Source: Rhizobium sp. 18055 (GTDB taxonomy: Bacteria; Pseudomonadota; Alphaproteobacteria; Rhizobiales; Rhizobiaceae). From it: DNA of 64,000 nt. Position 1 is the first letter of the stretch; each line of letters starts with the position of its first letter. Positions 62,473-64,000 of this stretch are shown here, piece by piece. The stretch covers positions 124,001 to 188,000 of the forward strand of contig NZ_CACSKD010000003.1 of the NCBI RefSeq assembly GCF_902706285.1, written 5' to 3'. A program made the translations under genes and the position numbers. The notes under the pieces are model-generated. The model was not told where the DNA came from. It ran no database searches and saw only the letters and a program-made list of their open reading frames with translations.

Positions 62473-63758
62473 GCAACCACCACGACAACCCTCCCTTCCT
62501 CGCACGCGGCATTCTCGGCCTCGTGGCGCTGGTTATTGCCAGCTTCGTCGCCTGGGCGGCGATTGCCAAGATCAACGAGATCGCCCGCGGCGAAGGCAAG
62601 GTCATACCGGTCTCCAAGACCCAGATCATCCAGTCGTCGGAACCGGGCGTCGTCCAGCAGATCGCCGTCGTCCTCGGCCAGGTCGTGCGCAAGGGCCAGC
62701 TGCTGGTCCAGCTCGACAACACCACCACCACCTCGACGCTCGGCGAGTCCGTTGCCAAGGCCCGCGCGCTCGGCGCCAAGGTTGCCCGCCTGAAGCTCGA
62801 GGAAGACGGCAAATACGACGTGCCGTATATCTGCCCGGACGATGTCCTGGCCGTCGCCAAGGACGTCTGCGCCAACGAAGCCCAGCTGTTTGCCGCCGAC
62901 CGCGCCAGCTATAACAACAAGCTCGGCGTGCTGCAGGAGCGTGTCCGCCAGCGCGAAAACGAACTCAGCGAAGCCCATGCCAATATCGACCGGCTGGTGC
63001 AGAACATCGACGGCGCCCAGCGCCAGTACGACCTGATCCATCCGCTGGCCCAGAAGAAGCTGGTCGCCCAGACCGAAGTGCTGAAGGTCGAGCGTGATCT
63101 CACCGATCAGCAGGGCCAGCTCAAGGTCTACCAGGAAAGCATCGACCGCCTGCAGGCCGCCGTGCAGGAAGCCACGCTGCAGCTCGGCGATCTGGCGCTC
63201 GAACTGCGCCAGCAGGCGCTGACCGACAAGGCGCAGGCGCTGGCTGAATTGTCCGTCGTCGGCGAAACCGTTCGAGGTGCCTCCGACCGCGTCAAGCGCA
63301 CCGACATCCGCTCGCCTGTCGACGGCATCGTCAACACGCTCGAGGTCAACACCATCGGCGCCTATGTCGATCCCGGCCGCGTCATTGCCGGCATCGTCCC
63401 GACCGCCGACGTGCTCTTGGTCGAAGCCAAGATCTCGCCGCGCGACGTCGCCTTCATCCGCCGCGGCCAGCCGGCGATCGTCAAGGTCACGGCTTACGAC
63501 TTCTCGATCTTCGGCGGCCTCGAAGGCATCGTCGAAAACATCTCGGCAGATAGTCTGGTCGAGAAGGAAAAGGGCGAGACCTACTATCTCGTCCAGGTGA
63601 AGACCGACAAGTCCGAGCTCGAGCGTGACGGCAAGAGCTATCCGATCATCCCCGGCATGGTCGCCTCGGTCGAGATCATGACCGGCAGCAAGACCGTCCT
63701 CAGCTACCTGATGAAGCCGATCAACAAGGCGCGCACCGAAGCGCTGACGGAGCGCTGA
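62469..63758 (+). CDS. HlyD-family membrane fusion protein of the T1SS
   Basis: A 429-residue periplasmic adaptor. One membrane helix (about 12-32) is followed by a lipoyl-like half motif, a long coiled-coil hairpin (about 140-270, rich in E/Q/L heptads), and a C-terminal beta-barrel with [11 protein letters not shown]. It links the ABC protein to the TolC channel. The four-base ATGA overlap with the ABC gene shows coupling. Confidence 0.94.
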   Translation: MSNHHDNPPFLARGILGLVALVIASFVAWAAIAKINEIARGEGKVIPVSKTQIIQSSEPGVVQQIAVVLGQVVRKGQLLVQLDNTTTTSTLGESVAKARALGAKVARLKLEEDGKYDVPYICPDDVLAVAKDVCANEAQLFAADRASYNNKLGVLQERVRQRENELSEAHANIDRLVQNIDGAQRQYDLIHPLAQKKLVAQTEVLKVERDLTDQQGQLKVYQESIDRLQAAVQEATLQLGDLALELRQQALTDKAQALAELSVVGETVRGASDRVKRTDIRSPVDGIVNTLEVNTIGAYVDPGRVIAGIVPTADVLLVEAKISPRDVAFIRRGQPAIVKVTAYDFSIFGGLEGIVENISADSLVEKEKGETYYLVQVKTDKSELERDGKSYPIIPGMVASVEIMTGSKTVLSYLMKPINKARTEALTER

Positions 63759-63760
63759 CC

Positions 63761-64000
63761 ATGCTGATCGTCAAGCCCGGCGCCACCGACGCGAGCGACC
63801 TCGATCCGACCGACGAGCAGCTGCCTGCCATCGATGCCGAAGAGATCGAGCCGCGTTTCCGTGCCGTGCTCGGTCGTGGTGGCGAGCGCCGCGGCATTCG
63901 CCTCGAGCGGATCTACTGGGACGGCCTCGGCCGCATGTCGACCGCGGGCAAGATGTCGACCGCCGATCTGGTGCACTACACCGCCGCGCAGATGCCCGAA
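63761..64000 (+). CDS. ribbon-helix-helix domain protein, cut by window end
   Basis: The first 80 codons of a protein starting [20 protein letters not shown]. The segment [24 protein letters not shown] resembles the RHH_4 ribbon-helix-helix family (pattern R-x-LE-x-x-YWD-x-L), a DNA-binding fold. It begins two bases after the HlyD stop, so it belongs to the exporter operon. A regulator of the adhesin locus is the natural inference. The rest lies outside the window. Confidence 0.65.
   Translation, partial: MLIVKPGATDASDLDPTDEQLPAIDAEEIEPRFRAVLGRGGERRGIRLERIYWDGLGRMSTAGKMSTADLVHYTAAQMPE

Overview
The window looks like a chromosomal segment of an alphaproteobacterium of the family Rhizobiaceae (Rhizobium/Agrobacterium group). 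The supports are protein similarity as I recognise it (CysHDN, BetIBA, Rhizobium etli-type asparaginase, Ohr/OhrR, a giant T1SS-143-repeat adhesin), consistently high GC, and dispersed palindromic intergenic repeats of the CCTTCTCCCC-N-GGGGAGAAGG type known from rhizobia. No phage, IS element, CRISPR array, rRNA or replication origin was seen.

Layout. 1-4.4 kb: a metallo-beta-lactamase-fold gene cut by the window start, a small cupin, tRNA-Gln(TTG), a small lipoprotein, tRNA-Pro(CGG), ureidoglycine aminohydrolase and a GNAT acetyltransferase. 4.4-8.5 kb: assimilatory sulfate reduction genes cysH-cysD-cysN, divergent from an Rrf2-type regulator with four cysteines. 8.6-16.6 kb: a ClC-type anion transporter, then choline-to-betaine genes betI-betB-betA under an obvious BetI operator. 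This stretch is peppered with toxin-antitoxin material: VapBC, a frameshifted antitoxin relic, a RelE/Xre pair lying in opposite orientation between betB and betA, and an orphan ParD-like antitoxin. 16.7-32 kb: an EAL-CBS-GGDEF protein, quinone oxidoreductase, asparaginase, a DeoR regulator, two GSTs, an acyltransferase with a secreted esterase-like hydrolase, a Tat-type beta-helix protein, and a PAS-GAF-GGDEF-EAL protein. 32-45 kb: an exonuclease plus ATP-dependent DNA ligase pair, two related L,D-transpeptidases, the OhrR/Ohr organic peroxide module, an MFS transporter, a ParS/RES toxin-antitoxin pair, and a MarR/DUF899/VOC group.

45.5-64 kb: the most striking region. It holds one 3918-residue secreted adhesin with an N-terminal retention-like module, about ten T1SS-143/Ig-like repeats, two RTX calcium-binding blocks, VCBS repeats (one interrupted by a lectin-like module), EF-hand-like loops and a C-terminal type I secretion signal. 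It is followed by its apparent dedicated type I secretion system (TolC-like, ABC, HlyD-like). A membrane protein with a degenerate GGDEF site sits antisense between adhesin and exporter, and a ribbon-helix-helix protein starts directly after the HlyD gene and runs off the window. I read this as a self-contained surface adhesion locus with its own candidate regulators. The two other GGDEF/EAL proteins in the window suggest cyclic-di-GMP control, but that link is inference.

Start codons were chosen from ribosome-binding sites and family N-termini and often differ from the longest open frame. Functions are recognised by eye from sequence motifs; no database search was run.
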